A program made the translations under genes and the position numbers. The notes below the pieces were generated by a model. It saw only the letters and a program-made list of their open reading frames with translations. It had not been told where the DNA came from and did not search any database. Below are positions 44,103-44,584 of a stretch of DNA of 44,584 nt, piece after piece. The DNA is taken from assembly GCA_009937625.1 (NCBI GenBank), contig JAACFA010000012.1, positions 1 through 44,584 of the forward strand, given 5' to 3'. Within the stretch, counting starts at the first letter, position 1; each line of letters opens with the position of its first letter. The DNA is from Gammaproteobacteria bacterium. Lineage in GTDB: Bacteria; Pseudomonadota; Gammaproteobacteria; GCA-001735895.

Positions 44103-44584
44103 CTATCGTTCAACTAATTTCATTTTCTTGTTATACCAGTTCATAAACGCCGAGATCATCAACGAGAATGACAGGTATAAGGCCAGCACGATCGTCATAC
44201 ACTCCATCTCGCGCCCGGTCTGGTTCAACGAGATACCGCCGATCGTGGCGACGATATCCATGTAACCGATCGCGATCGCCAGCGACGAATTCTTGGTCAG
44301 GTTCAGGAACTGGCTCGACAGCGGCGGTATTATCACGCGCAGGGCCTGCGGGATGACAATCAAGCTCATGATCCGGCTTTCCTTGACACCAAGCGCTCGC
44401 CCGGCCTCGGTCTGCCCGTGGCTGATCGCCTGAATGCCGGCACGCACGATTTCGGCGATGAAGGCCGCGGTGTACAGCGCTAGCGCCAGCGTCAGCGCGA
44501 GGTACTCGGGCCGCAGTACCATGCCGCCCTTGAAATTGAAGCCCTTGAGTTCGGCCATCTCGAAACTCATCGGCGAACCGACGA
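44103..44584 (-). CDS. aapQ: General L-amino-acid ABC transporter permease AapQ, 5' partial
   Basis: Only the last 160 residues are in the window; the frame continues past base 44584. The visible part has LALYTAAFIAEIVRAGIQAI, the EAA loop SHGQTEAGRALGVKESRIMS, IPQALRVIIPPLSSQFLNLT, KNSSLAIAIGYMDIV and a last span before WYNKKMKLVER. It is a HisM-type permease pairing with AapM. The binding-protein gene aapJ is expected upstream, outside the window. Confidence 0.94.
   Translation of the reverse strand, partial: VGSPMSFEMAELKGFNFKGGMVLRPEYLALTLALALYTAAFIAEIVRAGIQAISHGQTEAGRALGVKESRIMSLIVIPQALRVIIPPLSSQFLNLTKNSSLAIAIGYMDIVATIGGISLNQTGREMECMTIVLALYLSFSLMISAFMNWYNKKMKLVER

Overview
The window reads as a chromosomal segment of a GC-rich gammaproteobacterium. 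The case rests on gene order: aroQ-accB-accC-prmA-(zinc ribbon/DUF3426)-...-dusB-fis-purH-purD is the Pseudomonas-type arrangement, and fxsA/groSL beside cutA-dsbD recalls the E. coli order with aspA/dcuA missing. TatD, Bpt, AmpD and Rep are also of gammaproteobacterial type. The genus cannot be fixed from sequence alone. I recognised no tRNA, rRNA, CRISPR array, prophage or intact insertion sequence. About 40 genes are packed tightly, often with 1-20 base overlaps, and only a few gaps exceed 150 bases.

Region 1 (1-10300, + strand): the end of an ApbE flavin transferase, then a nine-gene run. It holds a secreted 203-aa protein, a large TPR protein, two TPR lipoproteins, a 94-aa secreted protein, one TolQ/ExbB-like channel protein, two TolR/ExbD-like proteins and a TonB-like protein with a C-terminal AgmX/PglI-type domain. 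A GNAT acetyltransferase follows. One TolQ, two TolR, a TonB-like linker protein and TPR (lipo)proteins is the parts list of a proton-driven envelope machine such as Agl/Glt of Myxococcus. It is the strongest candidate here for an uncharacterised system. The first ExbD has Asn where the proton-carrying Asp should be; the second keeps Asp.

Region 2 (10325-16595, - strand): a Lon-like protease with a USP-like partner, then groES-groEL and fxsA. groESL has a sigma70-type promoter with two overlapping CIRCE (HrcA) operators, and a clean terminator behind a repeat-rich 3' spacer.

Region 3 (16718-30138, + strand): cutA, dsbD (with a doubled N-terminal domain), a TlpA-like thioredoxin overlapping dsbD out of frame, aroQ, accBC, prmA, a DUF3426 protein, a SulP transporter, dusB-fis and purH-purD. 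This is mainly housekeeping: periplasmic thiol chemistry, fatty-acid precursor supply, translation modification and purine synthesis.

Region 4 (30105-35726): a sulfotransferase-like gene converging on purD, an AT-rich gap, a small zinc-ribbon gene and a 42-aa membrane ORF. These face a PhoPQ-like operon led by a glycine-zipper protein, followed upstream by a CPA2 antiporter.

Region 5 (35811-44584): a two-gene ABC-2 exporter with tatD, then bpt, ampD (reverse), rep, and the 3' part of an aapQ-aapM-aapP amino-acid ABC operon on the minus strand. Dispersed palindromic repeats sit between bpt and ampD and between rep and aapP.
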